A stretch of DNA of 64,000 nucleotides, from contig CAYVRJ010000005.1 in NCBI GenBank assembly GCA_964453645.1, positions 110,797 to 174,796 of the forward strand, given 5' to 3'. Positions 49,241-56,774 of this stretch are shown one piece after another. The notes below the pieces were generated by a model that was given only the letters and a program-made list of their open reading frames with translations, was not told the origin of the DNA and did not search any database. The DNA is from CAYVRJ01 sp964453645 (lineage in GTDB: Bacteria > Bacillota > Clostridia > Christensenellales > JAWKQI01). The position numbers and the translations under genes are program-made. The stretch's first letter is position 1; each line of letters opens with the position of its first letter.

Positions 49241-50203
49241 ATGGATACGATATTTTTTCTGTTCCAACAGACCATGTTCTTTTCCATACCGCTGCTGGTG
49301 GTGGCCCTTGGGGGTATGTTCTCGGAGCGAAGTGGTGTTGTAAACATTGCCCTCGAAGGTATTATGATCATCGGGGCGTTTGTGAGCATTTTCTTCATCA
49401 ACATGGTGCAAGCTGCGGGCATTGAAATAGACCCGCAACTGCTGCTCGTTCTTGCCCTCATGGTGGCGGCACTGGCGGGTATCCTCTTCTCCCTGCTCCA
49501 CGCATATGCTTCGGTGAACATGAAGGCCGATCAAGTCATTAGTGGTACGGCGCTCAATATGTTTGCCCCAGCCTTTGCTATTTTTGTAGCCCGGATGATC
49601 CAAGGGGTGCAGCAGGTGCAGTTTGTCAACGTATTTCGCATCAAAGACATTCCCGTCCTGTCGGATATTCCCGTCATCGGGCCAATGTTCTTTAAAAACG
49701 CCTATATCACCACCTATGTGGGTATTGTTTTATTGGTGGCTGCGGTGATCGTGCTCAACAAAACACGGTTTGGGCTGCGGCTGCGCTCCTGCGGCGAACA
49801 CCCCCAAGCGGCGGATTCGCTGGGTATCAACGTGTATAAAATTCGCTACTCGGGTGTGATGATCTCGGGGGCACTGGCGGGCATGGGGGGACTGATCTTC
49901 GTGGTGCCCACCTCCACCAACTTTAACGCCGACGTGGCGGGTTATGGATTTTTAGCCCTGGCGGTGCTGATTTTTGGGCAGTGGAAACCCATTCGCATCC
50001 TCTTTGCAGCCCTGTTCTTTGGTTTTGCTAAGACCATTTCGGCAACGTATGTTTCGGTGGATTTCCTGTTGGAACTGGCTTTGCCCGACTATATCTATAA
50101 AATTATTCCCTATTTTGCAACCCTGCTGGTGCTGACGTTTACATCCAAAAACTCTCGTGCGCCCAAGGCAGCGGGTGTGCCCTACGACAAAGGAGCGAGA
50201 TGA
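49241..50203 (+). CDS. nupQ: Nucleoside ABC transporter permease 2
   Basis: 320-residue membrane protein with ALGGMFSERSGVVNIALEGIMIIGAF near the N-terminus and LRSCGEHPQAADSLGINVYKIRYSGVMISGALAGMGG in the second half, both typical of the second permease of BMP-linked importers. It starts directly after the stop of permease 1. Confidence 0.93.
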   Translation: MDTIFFLFQQTMFFSIPLLVVALGGMFSERSGVVNIALEGIMIIGAFVSIFFINMVQAAGIEIDPQLLLVLALMVAALAGILFSLLHAYASVNMKADQVISGTALNMFAPAFAIFVARMIQGVQQVQFVNVFRIKDIPVLSDIPVIGPMFFKNAYITTYVGIVLLVAAVIVLNKTRFGLRLRSCGEHPQAADSLGINVYKIRYSGVMISGALAGMGGLIFVVPTSTNFNADVAGYGFLALAVLIFGQWKPIRILFAALFFGFAKTISATYVSVDFLLELALPDYIYKIIPYFATLLVLTFTSKNSRAPKAAGVPYDKGAR

Positions 50204-50206
50204 TTT

Positions 50207-51463
50207 ATGCGCATGTACGACATCATCATGAAGAAGCGGGATGGGTTTCCCCTTAATGACAGTGAGATCGATTTCTTCGTCTCGGGGGTGACGGACGGTT
50301 CCCTGCCCGATTATCAAATATCTGCCCTGCTCATGGCCATATTTCTGCGGGGTATGAACGAGCAGGAGACGGCAAAATTGACCCTCTCCATGGCACACTC
50401 GGGGGATATGGTGGATTTATCACCCATTGAGGGCATGAAGGCAGACAAACACTCCACGGGTGGCGTGGGGGATAAGACGACGCTGGTGGTTGCCCCGGTG
50501 GTGGCCTCCTGCGGCATTAAAGTTGCCAAGATGTCGGGCAGAGGCCTTGGCCATACCGGTGGCACTGTGGATAAACTGGAGTCCATCCCCGGCCTTAGAA
50601 CTGCCTTTGAGATGCAGGAATTTTTCGATATTGTGAACAAGACGGGAATTGCCGTCATTGGGCAGAGCGGAAACTTAGCTCCTGCCGACAAAAAACTCTA
50701 CGCCCTGCGGGACGTAACTGCAACGGTGGACAACATCTCCTTAATTGCAGCCAGCATCATGAGTAAGAAATTGGCTTCGGGTTCGGATGTGATTTTGTTG
50801 GACGTAAAGACCGGTTCGGGTGCATTTATGAAAACCGAGGAGGACGCCAAGAAGTTGGCGGATGCCATGGTGGACATTGGCTTGCGTGCGGGCAGAAAGT
50901 GTGATGCCGTGATTTCCAACATGGACGTGCCCTTGGGAATTGCCATTGGCAACAGCTTGGAAGTGATGGAAGCGGTGGACGTGCTCATGGGTAAGGGGCC
51001 AAAGGATTTGGTGGACGATTGTGTGATTTTAGCCACAAAGATTTTGGTTCTCAGTGGCATGGGTAGTTACGAGGATTGCGAAAAGTTGGTGTATGAAAAG
51101 CTTGCCAACAAAGAGGCACTCACAAAGCTGTGCCAAATGGTGGAAGCCCAGGGGGGAGACCCGGAGTATATCACAAATTCACAAAAGTTTGCAAAGCCCA
51201 AGTATTCCTTGGAAGTGAAAGCGCTAAAGAGCGGACGCATTTCCTTTATGGACACCCAAAAGATTGGCATAACATCGGTTGTGTTGGGTGCGGGCAGAGC
51301 CACGAAGGAGGATGCCATCGATTACGCTGCTGGATTGTATGTGCACAAAAAGACGGGGCAGGATGTTGCAGCGGGTGAGGTTGTTGCGACCCTTGTGACC
51401 AACGACTCTGCTAAGCTAAGCGAGGCTAATGAACTGTACTTAAGTGCTATGGATATTGTGTAA
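50207..51463 (+). CDS. pdp: Pyrimidine-nucleoside phosphorylase
   Basis: Splits uridine and thymidine (or deoxyuridine) with phosphate into base and pentose-1-phosphate, which the DeoB domain isomerises. 418 residues with KHSTGGVGDKTTLVVAPVVASCG, KMSGRGLGHTGGTVDKLESIPG, LYALRDVTATVDNISLIAASIMSKKLASG and VKTGSGAFM, covering phosphate and base sites. Slightly shorter at the C-terminus than the usual 433. Last gene of the operon; an R1 repeat follows. Confidence 0.95.
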   Translation: MRMYDIIMKKRDGFPLNDSEIDFFVSGVTDGSLPDYQISALLMAIFLRGMNEQETAKLTLSMAHSGDMVDLSPIEGMKADKHSTGGVGDKTTLVVAPVVASCGIKVAKMSGRGLGHTGGTVDKLESIPGLRTAFEMQEFFDIVNKTGIAVIGQSGNLAPADKKLYALRDVTATVDNISLIAASIMSKKLASGSDVILLDVKTGSGAFMKTEEDAKKLADAMVDIGLRAGRKCDAVISNMDVPLGIAIGNSLEVMEAVDVLMGKGPKDLVDDCVILATKILVLSGMGSYEDCEKLVYEKLANKEALTKLCQMVEAQGGDPEYITNSQKFAKPKYSLEVKALKSGRISFMDTQKIGITSVVLGAGRATKEDAIDYAAGLYVHKKTGQDVAAGEVVATLVTNDSAKLSEANELYLSAMDIV

Positions 51464-51480
51464 TAACAGGGATTCTTTAT

Positions 51481-51611
51481 TGGGGTTCCACCCCAAAAAC
51501 TTTGAATGCAAAGCGATCGCTATGCTAAATCTTAATATTTACCCCCATACAAGGGGTGCAGGGACTGAGTCCCTGCCTCGGGGGTTAAAGGGGGACGAGA
51601 AGTCCCCCTTA
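51481..51611 (+). repeat. R1 palindromic repeat, copy 7 (type II, lacks second hairpin)
   Basis: TGGGGTTCCACCCCA, GCAAAGCGATCGCTATGC, CCCCATACAAGGGG-like pairing, GCAGGGACTGAGTCCCTGC, then AAGGGGGAC...GTCCCCCTT. Between the convergent pdp and metal ATPase genes. Confidence 0.85.
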
Positions 51612-51620
51612 TTGTTAGCC

Positions 51621-53369
51621 TTACACACGCATCACACGCAGAGCGTTGAGCAGCGCCAGCAGCGCAACACCCACATCGGCAAAAATAGCAAACCACAGAG
51701 ACGTAACACCAAAGGACGCAAGGGCCATAATACCCACCTTAAACGCCAGTGACATCACAATATTTTGTACCACAACCCTCCGGGTCTTTTTAGAGATGCG
51801 AATGGCTGCCGGAATCTTTAATAGATCGTCATCCATCATCACAACATCTGCCGCTTCAATAGCCGCATCGGTGCCCACACCTCCCATGGCAATGCCTATG
51901 TCACACATGTTTAACACCGGTGCATCGTTGATTCCATCCCCCACAAAGGCAACTCTGCCCGCTTTTAAGAGCTCTTCCGCCTTGGAAACTTTTTCGTGGG
52001 GAAGTAACCCCGCACAGTATTCGTCAATATTCAGCTCCTGTGCCACCCGCTTGGCAACACTGTCGTTATCCCCCGTGAGCATATACACCTTGCGGATGCC
52101 CTGCTCTTTCAGTTGGGTTATGGTTGCCCGTGCGTTGCCCTTCACTTCATCTCCAATTTCAATGCGCCCCAGATAAACACCGCCTCGCGCCACATGAAGC
52201 ACCGTCTGGCTGGTGGATTCAACTTCAATGCCGTTGCGTTCCATTAACTTTGCGTTGCCCGCAAGAATTTGTATACCGTTATACGTTGCGTCCAGACCTA
52301 ATCCCGGCAGTTCCACAGCAGTGGCTTCCTCGGGGGTTTCGTTATAATACTGCATAATCGATTGAGCGATGGGGTGCAGGGAGTGTTGTTCGGCAATGGC
52401 TGCCGTGTCAATCAATGTTTGTTCATCAAACCCTTCTGCGGGTATCACAGCACTCACCCGGAAGGTGCCCTTGGTGAGGGTGCCCGTTTTGTCGAATATA
52501 AAGGAGTCCATCTTACTCAAGGCCTCTAAATAGTTGCCCCCCTTCACCAAAATGCCCCGCTTGGCGGCACTGCCGATGCCCGCAAAAAAGCCCAGTGGAA
52601 TGGAGATGATCAGCGCACAGGGGCAGGAGATGATCAGCAGGGACAACCCCCGGTATATCCAAACGTCATAGGTGTCAAAACCCAGGGTGGGGGGCACAAA
52701 GGCTATGAGCAGGGCTAAGATCAACACAACCGGGGTGTACACCCGTGCAAATTTGGTGATAAACTGTTCGCTCTTGGCTTTCTTAGAAGCTGCATTTTGC
52801 GTCAGCTCCAGTATTTTTGAAACGGTGGACTCCGCAAAGGGTTTTTTCACACAAACATGTATCACACCACTCAAGTTCAGACTCCCCGAAATCACATCGT
52901 CTCCCGGCCCCGCATCCCGTGGCAGAGATTCACCGGTGAGGGCAGATGTGTCTATGGAGGTATTACCCAAAAGAATTTCACCGTCCAAGGGAATTTTTTC
53001 TCCGGGGCGCACCAGCACCGTATCCCCCACAGCCACCTGTTCGGGAGAAACGGTTACAACACCCCCCTCGGCGAGTAGGTTGGCGGTATCGGGGCGAATG
53101 TCCATGAGTTCGGTAATGCGCCTGCGGGACTTCTTCACTGCAAGGTTTTGCAAATACTCCCCAACGCTGTAAAAGGCCAGAACAGCCAACCCCTCCAGCC
53201 ATTCACCCAGCAGCACAGCCCCCAAAATGGCAACACCCATGAGCAGCTTTTCATTAAAAATACTCAATTTTTTGTGATCGTGTCCGCAACCGCAAGTTTC
53301 TAACTCTTCGTTATGGTTGTGGGTTTCGCAGCTCTGATGGGACAGTTCGTCATGATTCTTTTTTTTCAC
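51621..53369 (-). CDS. P1B-type heavy-metal (Zn/Cd) efflux ATPase
   Basis: 582 residues. The N-terminus has no HMA domain but a Cys/His-rich stretch (HDELSHQSCETHNHNEELETCGCGHDHKK) that may bind metal. Then membrane helices, the actuator with LTGESLP, the transmembrane CPC motif (ISCPCALIISIPLG), the phosphorylation site DKTGTLTKG, MLTGDN, and VGDGINDAP. The last helix DVGVALLALLNALRVMRV matches Zn/Cd/Pb exporters. GTG start with GGGGG 7 bp upstream, right after the arsR stop; an ATG 30 bp earlier would overlap arsR. Expression is expected to respond to metals through the ArsR protein. Confidence 0.9.
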   Translation of the reverse strand: MKKKNHDELSHQSCETHNHNEELETCGCGHDHKKLSIFNEKLLMGVAILGAVLLGEWLEGLAVLAFYSVGEYLQNLAVKKSRRRITELMDIRPDTANLLAEGGVVTVSPEQVAVGDTVLVRPGEKIPLDGEILLGNTSIDTSALTGESLPRDAGPGDDVISGSLNLSGVIHVCVKKPFAESTVSKILELTQNAASKKAKSEQFITKFARVYTPVVLILALLIAFVPPTLGFDTYDVWIYRGLSLLIISCPCALIISIPLGFFAGIGSAAKRGILVKGGNYLEALSKMDSFIFDKTGTLTKGTFRVSAVIPAEGFDEQTLIDTAAIAEQHSLHPIAQSIMQYYNETPEEATAVELPGLGLDATYNGIQILAGNAKLMERNGIEVESTSQTVLHVARGGVYLGRIEIGDEVKGNARATITQLKEQGIRKVYMLTGDNDSVAKRVAQELNIDEYCAGLLPHEKVSKAEELLKAGRVAFVGDGINDAPVLNMCDIGIAMGGVGTDAAIEAADVVMMDDDLLKIPAAIRISKKTRRVVVQNIVMSLAFKVGIMALASFGVTSLWFAIFADVGVALLALLNALRVMRV

Positions 53370-53370
53370 T

Positions 53371-53667
53371 TTAACACCCCCTGACGTGTATCCGTCCATT
53401 TTCTAAAATAACTCTCACGTGATCGTCCTTGAGTGCGTAGAACACGTGTTTGCCCTCTTTGCGGCTTTTAACTAAATTGCCAAACTTGAGTGCCCGCAAT
53501 TGGTGGGAGATGGCCGATTTGGTCATGCCCAGGGTATCCGCCAAGTCGCACACGCAAAGCTCTCCCGCACTCTCTAAAACACACAAAATATTTAACCTCG
53601 TGGAATCCCCAAACAGTTTAAACAACTCGGATAGGGATTCAGTTTGCCATGGATCCGAAGGGTTCAT
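53371..53667 (-). CDS. ArsR/SmtB-family metal-responsive repressor (CadC/CzrA-like)
   Basis: 98-residue winged-helix protein: LSELFKLFGDSTRLNILCVLESAGELCVCDLADTLGMTKSAISHQLRALKFGNLVKSRKEGKHVFYAL. The ELCVCDLA stretch keeps the C-V-C of CadC/ArsR metal site alpha3N, and the C-terminal DDHVRVILENGRIHVRGC has His residues in the alpha5 site. It likely represses its own operon with the ATPase and is released by Zn or Cd. GAGAGGTG precedes the ATG; the open frame to 53757 crosses the promoter and is not used. Confidence 0.92.
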   Translation of the reverse strand: MNPSDPWQTESLSELFKLFGDSTRLNILCVLESAGELCVCDLADTLGMTKSAISHQLRALKFGNLVKSRKEGKHVFYALKDDHVRVILENGRIHVRGC

Positions 53668-53698
53668 GGTACACCTCTCAAATTTAAAATAACAAACA

Positions 53699-53715
53699 GT
53701 TGAACAGTTGCTCAC
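53699..53715. promoter_or_regulatory. Second operator-like half-palindrome upstream of arsR
   Basis: GTTGA at 53699-53703 and TCAC at 53712-53715 with the same 8-bp spacing as the perfect site at 53734-53751. It lies in the transcribed leader. Confidence 0.4.
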
Positions 53716-53727
53716 TTGTTTGTTATC

Positions 53728-53757
53728 ATTATAGTTGAGCAACCATTCAACTGTCAA
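53728..53757 (-). promoter_or_regulatory. Promoter with embedded ArsR-family operator
   Basis: Minus strand TTGACA (53752-53757) and TATAAT (53728-53733) are 18 bp apart, and the whole spacer is GTTGA-8-TCAAC (53734-53751), a perfect inverted repeat of the size known for SmtB/CadC-like repressors. Bound repressor would block RNA polymerase directly. Confidence 0.8.
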
Positions 53758-53792
53758 GAGTTTTTTGGTGAAAGAATATATTCTTTTAAAAT

Positions 53793-55502
53793 TTATGCTG
53801 TCATGGAATCAAATAGTTCAAACCAAACCGTTTCGCTGTCATACCCCACATTCAGGCCAATGAGGGGGAATTCGTCGTCGCCCCGCACCAAAAGGCCCAA
53901 AAGCCCCTTTGTGCCCGTACCGGGATACACGTCTCCCAAACCCTCCGCAAAGCTGCTGGGGGACAAGAAATAGATGGGATATTCAGCCATTCCCCCAGTG
54001 AGGGCATACGTAAAGTCGTAATTGCTAAAATAATCCTTTCCTGCTAAACTCTCCACTTTGGCACTCAGTTCAAACACCACGAGTTTTGAGCCAACGGGAA
54101 TTTCTGTATCATACAGGAGCTTTGCTTTTGCGGCACGACCTGTATAAACAGTTTGTATACAAAACTCTCCCGCTAATCTCCGGGACTTATCTTGGTTTGA
54201 AACATCCACGTGCACTTTGTCGCCCACCCGGTAGGGGTTTGTCTTTGAACCCTTTGTACTCTTTAGGTCTCGAATGGGCGGTTTAGCCTCAAACGTTGAA
54301 ACGTATTTGTCGGTCCCCTCTTTGAATACAGCGTTTTTGTTTAGAGTAAACCACAGGCCCTTGTCGCCATAGGGCATATAGGCAACTCTTAAATCCTCAT
54401 CGCTCTTTTCAACCACAAAGAAAGCCCATCCCGTTTGGGTACCCCCCGTGTAGAGGGTGCAAATCTTGTCAAAGGCAGATGTGGGGGCTTCTGCGTTGTC
54501 GTAGGCTTTGCCGCTGGCGGAAACCAGTTTAAAGACGGAGGGTGACAAATATTCCTTGTCATCATACCCACTTTTGAGCAAATTGATGGTAAAGTTCAGG
54601 CATAGATACTCGTATTCGGGAGCTAAATCTTCAATATATTGATCTCGCTTGAGTAAAAAAGCCTTTGCTTCCTTTCCCCGCAGCACTTGGTTGAGGCGGA
54701 GTTCGGCAGCAGCGCTGACAAAATTGTTGTTGACAAACAGACCCATCTCACCTATGGGCAAGGGGTTGTCCGACGTTCCGCCAAAGTTACCCTCGGGCAC
54801 ATGGATTTTCTCGGGTTGTACATAGGGGTCAATAACTTCTGCCTTCCACGTGTCGTTGACAATCAGCCCGGTGGAGGGTTCGGTGGTTTTAAACCATCCG
54901 TTGCCTAAAATATTGAGAACGGGATTGCGATCCCCCTTGTCCACCAGATAGAACATATTCGCCGTCTGCTCACCCCCCTGATACAGGGCGGAAAACAGAT
55001 TTTGTGCAACAAATTGCCGATGGAGGAAGGGTGTGTAGGCAACTCCCGAACCGGATACCAGAGAAAAATGGGTCACATCGTCCCAGTCTAGGTGAACGGG
55101 ATTGTCGTTTTTGCTGCTGATCACCTTCACGTGGAGTTTGGCGATGAGAATCTCTTTGGTTTCCAAGTCGAACTGATCCAGATTCACATAGGGTTCTATG
55201 GCCTGTTGAAACACTTGGTTGGCCTCTTGCCCCCGAAGGGTGTCCTTGAGGGTGACTTCCAGCGTAAACCCATTGGAATCATACGCAGCGGATGCCACCA
55301 CGGTTTCATCCAAACCCAAGGGGTTTTGCCTCGTGCCGTAGGATGCCACTTCGGGGGAGTCCGGGGTTGGCGTGTTCGCTGGGGGAGCAGGGATTGCTGT
55401 TTGAGTTGCTGGGGGTACTTCTTGGGGGGCAAATATGCGATCCACACAGCCGGTCACCATCAGCAAACAAAGGACAAAGAACAGACAAAATGCTTTTTTC
55501 AT
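53793..55502 (-). CDS. Lipoprotein with three DUF4352-like repeats
   Basis: 570 residues: signal peptide with lipobox LMVTGC, a Pro/Thr-rich linker, then three repeats of about 165 residues. Each has an opening like GTRQNPLG or GTSDNPLPIG, a strand such as ILIAKLHVKVIS, YLCLNFTINLLKSG or KLVVFELSAKVES, and the closing GG-x-Q/T-x-A/G...F-x-V-x-K pattern. DUF4352 domains are immunoglobulin-like and common in Gram-positive surface lipoproteins; ligands are unknown. ATG 55502 uses GGAG from R2 copy B. Alone between arsR and prs. Confidence 0.75.
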   Translation of the reverse strand: MKKAFCLFFVLCLLMVTGCVDRIFAPQEVPPATQTAIPAPPANTPTPDSPEVASYGTRQNPLGLDETVVASAAYDSNGFTLEVTLKDTLRGQEANQVFQQAIEPYVNLDQFDLETKEILIAKLHVKVISSKNDNPVHLDWDDVTHFSLVSGSGVAYTPFLHRQFVAQNLFSALYQGGEQTANMFYLVDKGDRNPVLNILGNGWFKTTEPSTGLIVNDTWKAEVIDPYVQPEKIHVPEGNFGGTSDNPLPIGEMGLFVNNNFVSAAAELRLNQVLRGKEAKAFLLKRDQYIEDLAPEYEYLCLNFTINLLKSGYDDKEYLSPSVFKLVSASGKAYDNAEAPTSAFDKICTLYTGGTQTGWAFFVVEKSDEDLRVAYMPYGDKGLWFTLNKNAVFKEGTDKYVSTFEAKPPIRDLKSTKGSKTNPYRVGDKVHVDVSNQDKSRRLAGEFCIQTVYTGRAAKAKLLYDTEIPVGSKLVVFELSAKVESLAGKDYFSNYDFTYALTGGMAEYPIYFLSPSSFAEGLGDVYPGTGTKGLLGLLVRGDDEFPLIGLNVGYDSETVWFELFDSMTA

Positions 55503-55561
55503 AAGGAACTCCATTCCGCCGTTTCACTAACGGCACAAGTAGTCATTGGACAATCTTTCAT
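55499..55561 (-). CDS. Leader micro-ORF of R2 copy B (MTTCAVSETAEWS core)
   Basis: 20 codons: MKDCP then MTTCAVSETAEWS then SL, with TGA overlapping the ATG of the lipoprotein gene (TTATGA). The upstream R2 copy C supplies a GGAG 6 bp before its ATG, so the micro-ORF has a plausible ribosome site. An earlier in-frame ATG at 55573 is possible. Confidence 0.4.
   Translation of the reverse strand: MKDCPMTTCAVSETAEWSSL
55507..55547 (-). repeat. R2 leader repeat, copy B
   Basis: AATGACTACTTGTGCCGT, TAGTGAAACGGCGGAATGG, AGTT on minus; a 6-bp GCCGTT/AACGGC hairpin and the SD of the lipoprotein gene. Confidence 0.8.
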
Positions 55562-55565
55562 AAGA

Positions 55566-55605
55566 AACTCCATTCTGCCGTTGTACTTACGGCACAAATA
55601 GTCTT
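55566..55605 (-). repeat. R2 leader repeat, copy C (tandem, degenerate)
   Basis: AAGACTATTTGTGCCGTAAG then TACAACGGCAGAATGGAGTT on minus, 18 bp upstream of copy B. The encoded core reads TICAVSTTAEWS without an upstream ATG. Confidence 0.75.
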
Positions 55606-55686
55606 AATAATAATTTTGTAAAAATAAAAAGAACATAACTAAAGCATACCTCAAGCCATGTCCCCAATATATCAGTGAATGTATTT

Positions 55687-56679
55687 TCAGTCGTGGGATT
55701 CGTCCAAAACCTTGTTTGGCACGTGCTTGAACAAGGGGGAGACGGAAATGCGCTCGTGTACCCGCAGCACTGTTTCGGCAAACAGGGGTGCAACGGAAAC
55801 GGAGACAATCTTTTTGCTCTTGCGCAGGAAGGGGTTTTCCACCGTGTCTGTGCCGATGAGCATTTCGATGGGGGAGTTGTCGATGGCTTCTACGCCCTTT
55901 TCCCGAAGGATGGTGTGGGTTAAGCAGGCCATAATGCGGTTTGCCTTCTTTTCTTGCAGTTTGTTGGCAATGCTCACAAGGGTGCCCCCGGATATGGAAA
56001 AGTCGTCTACGATCAGGCAGTTCTTGCCCGCAACATCCCCAATGATCTCCAGTACGGCAGCTTTTTCGTCGTGGGCATAGCGGGTCTTGTCCCCAATGGC
56101 CACTGGGGTGTGCAGATAATCCGCATACTTTCTGGCCGTCTTTGCAAACCCTGCGTCGGGGGAGACCACCACCATGTTTTCGTAAAAATCGTGCAGTCCC
56201 TTGACGTATTCGCATAAAATGGGCAGAGAGTATAGGTGATCCAAGGGTTTTTTAAAGAAACCCTGTACTTGGGGGGAGTGCAAGTCCATGGTGATGACCC
56301 TGTCTGCTCCCGCCATTTCGATCATGTCGGCACAGACTCTCGCCCGGATGGACACCCGGGGTTCGTCCTTTTTATCCCCCTTTGCATAACTGAAATAGGG
56401 GATGATGGCCGTTACCGATGAACAACTGGCACGCTTAAACGCATCCATGAAGAACAAAATCTCCATGATTTCGTTGTTGGGGTTGAGGCCAATGGGCTGA
56501 ACCAAATAAACATCTTTATCCCGCACCGATTCAGTTATGCGGATAAAGATGTTTCCATCCGAAAAAGTGATGACTTCACTGTCGCCCAAGGTTGCTCCCA
56601 GGTACTTGCACATCTTTTTTGCAAAGGGCAGACCAGAGGAGCCACAAAATATTTTTATGTCGCTGTCTGACGAATACAT
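55687..56679 (-). CDS. prs: Ribose-phosphate pyrophosphokinase, divergent form
   Basis: Makes PRPP from ribose-5-phosphate and ATP for nucleotide, His and Trp synthesis. 330 residues with FSDGNIFIRITESVRDKDVYLVQ, DAFKRASCSSVTAIIPYFSYAKGDKK, MDLHSPQVQGFF, VVSPDAGFAKTARKYA and a PRPP loop region VDDFSISGGTL. Two key segments deviate: YARQDRK is YAKGDKK, and VDDMIDTGGT is VDDFSISGGT. This suggests a paralogue with altered regulation or activity rather than the main prs. A palindrome overlaps its promoter. Confidence 0.85.
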   Translation of the reverse strand: MYSSDSDIKIFCGSSGLPFAKKMCKYLGATLGDSEVITFSDGNIFIRITESVRDKDVYLVQPIGLNPNNEIMEILFFMDAFKRASCSSVTAIIPYFSYAKGDKKDEPRVSIRARVCADMIEMAGADRVITMDLHSPQVQGFFKKPLDHLYSLPILCEYVKGLHDFYENMVVVSPDAGFAKTARKYADYLHTPVAIGDKTRYAHDEKAAVLEIIGDVAGKNCLIVDDFSISGGTLVSIANKLQEKKANRIMACLTHTILREKGVEAIDNSPIEMLIGTDTVENPFLRKSKKIVSVSVAPLFAETVLRVHERISVSPLFKHVPNKVLDESHD

Positions 56680-56718
56680 GAAAATCTCATTCCTCCACGT
56701 GAACTATACACATACTGT

Positions 56719-56755
56719 GCAATGATATTTTATCACTGCAATATTTATTTTGCAA
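56719..56755 (-). promoter_or_regulatory. Promoter of prs with palindrome over the -10 box
   Basis: Minus strand TTGCAA (56750-56755), 17-bp spacer, TAAAAT (56727-56732). GCA-N-TGATA-AAA-TATCA-N-TGC (56719-56739) is an inverted repeat centred on the -10 box. Confidence 0.6.
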
Positions 56756-56774
56756 TAAAAAATAATTGTTACTT

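Noticed and set aside
16368..51611. R1 copies as a CRISPR array or integron attC sites
   Set aside because: Copies are kilobases apart with no spacers, cas genes, integrase or gene-cassette structure.
55092..55601. 169-residue plus-strand ORF sharing NSILPLYLRHK-like ends with one at 29374-29580
   Set aside because: The shared peptide comes from reading the R2 repeat backwards; both are shadows of real minus-strand genes.
55604..56215. 203-residue minus-strand ORF
   Set aside because: It lies in a different frame over prs, and its sequence is Arg/His/Gly-rich as expected from an out-of-frame reading.
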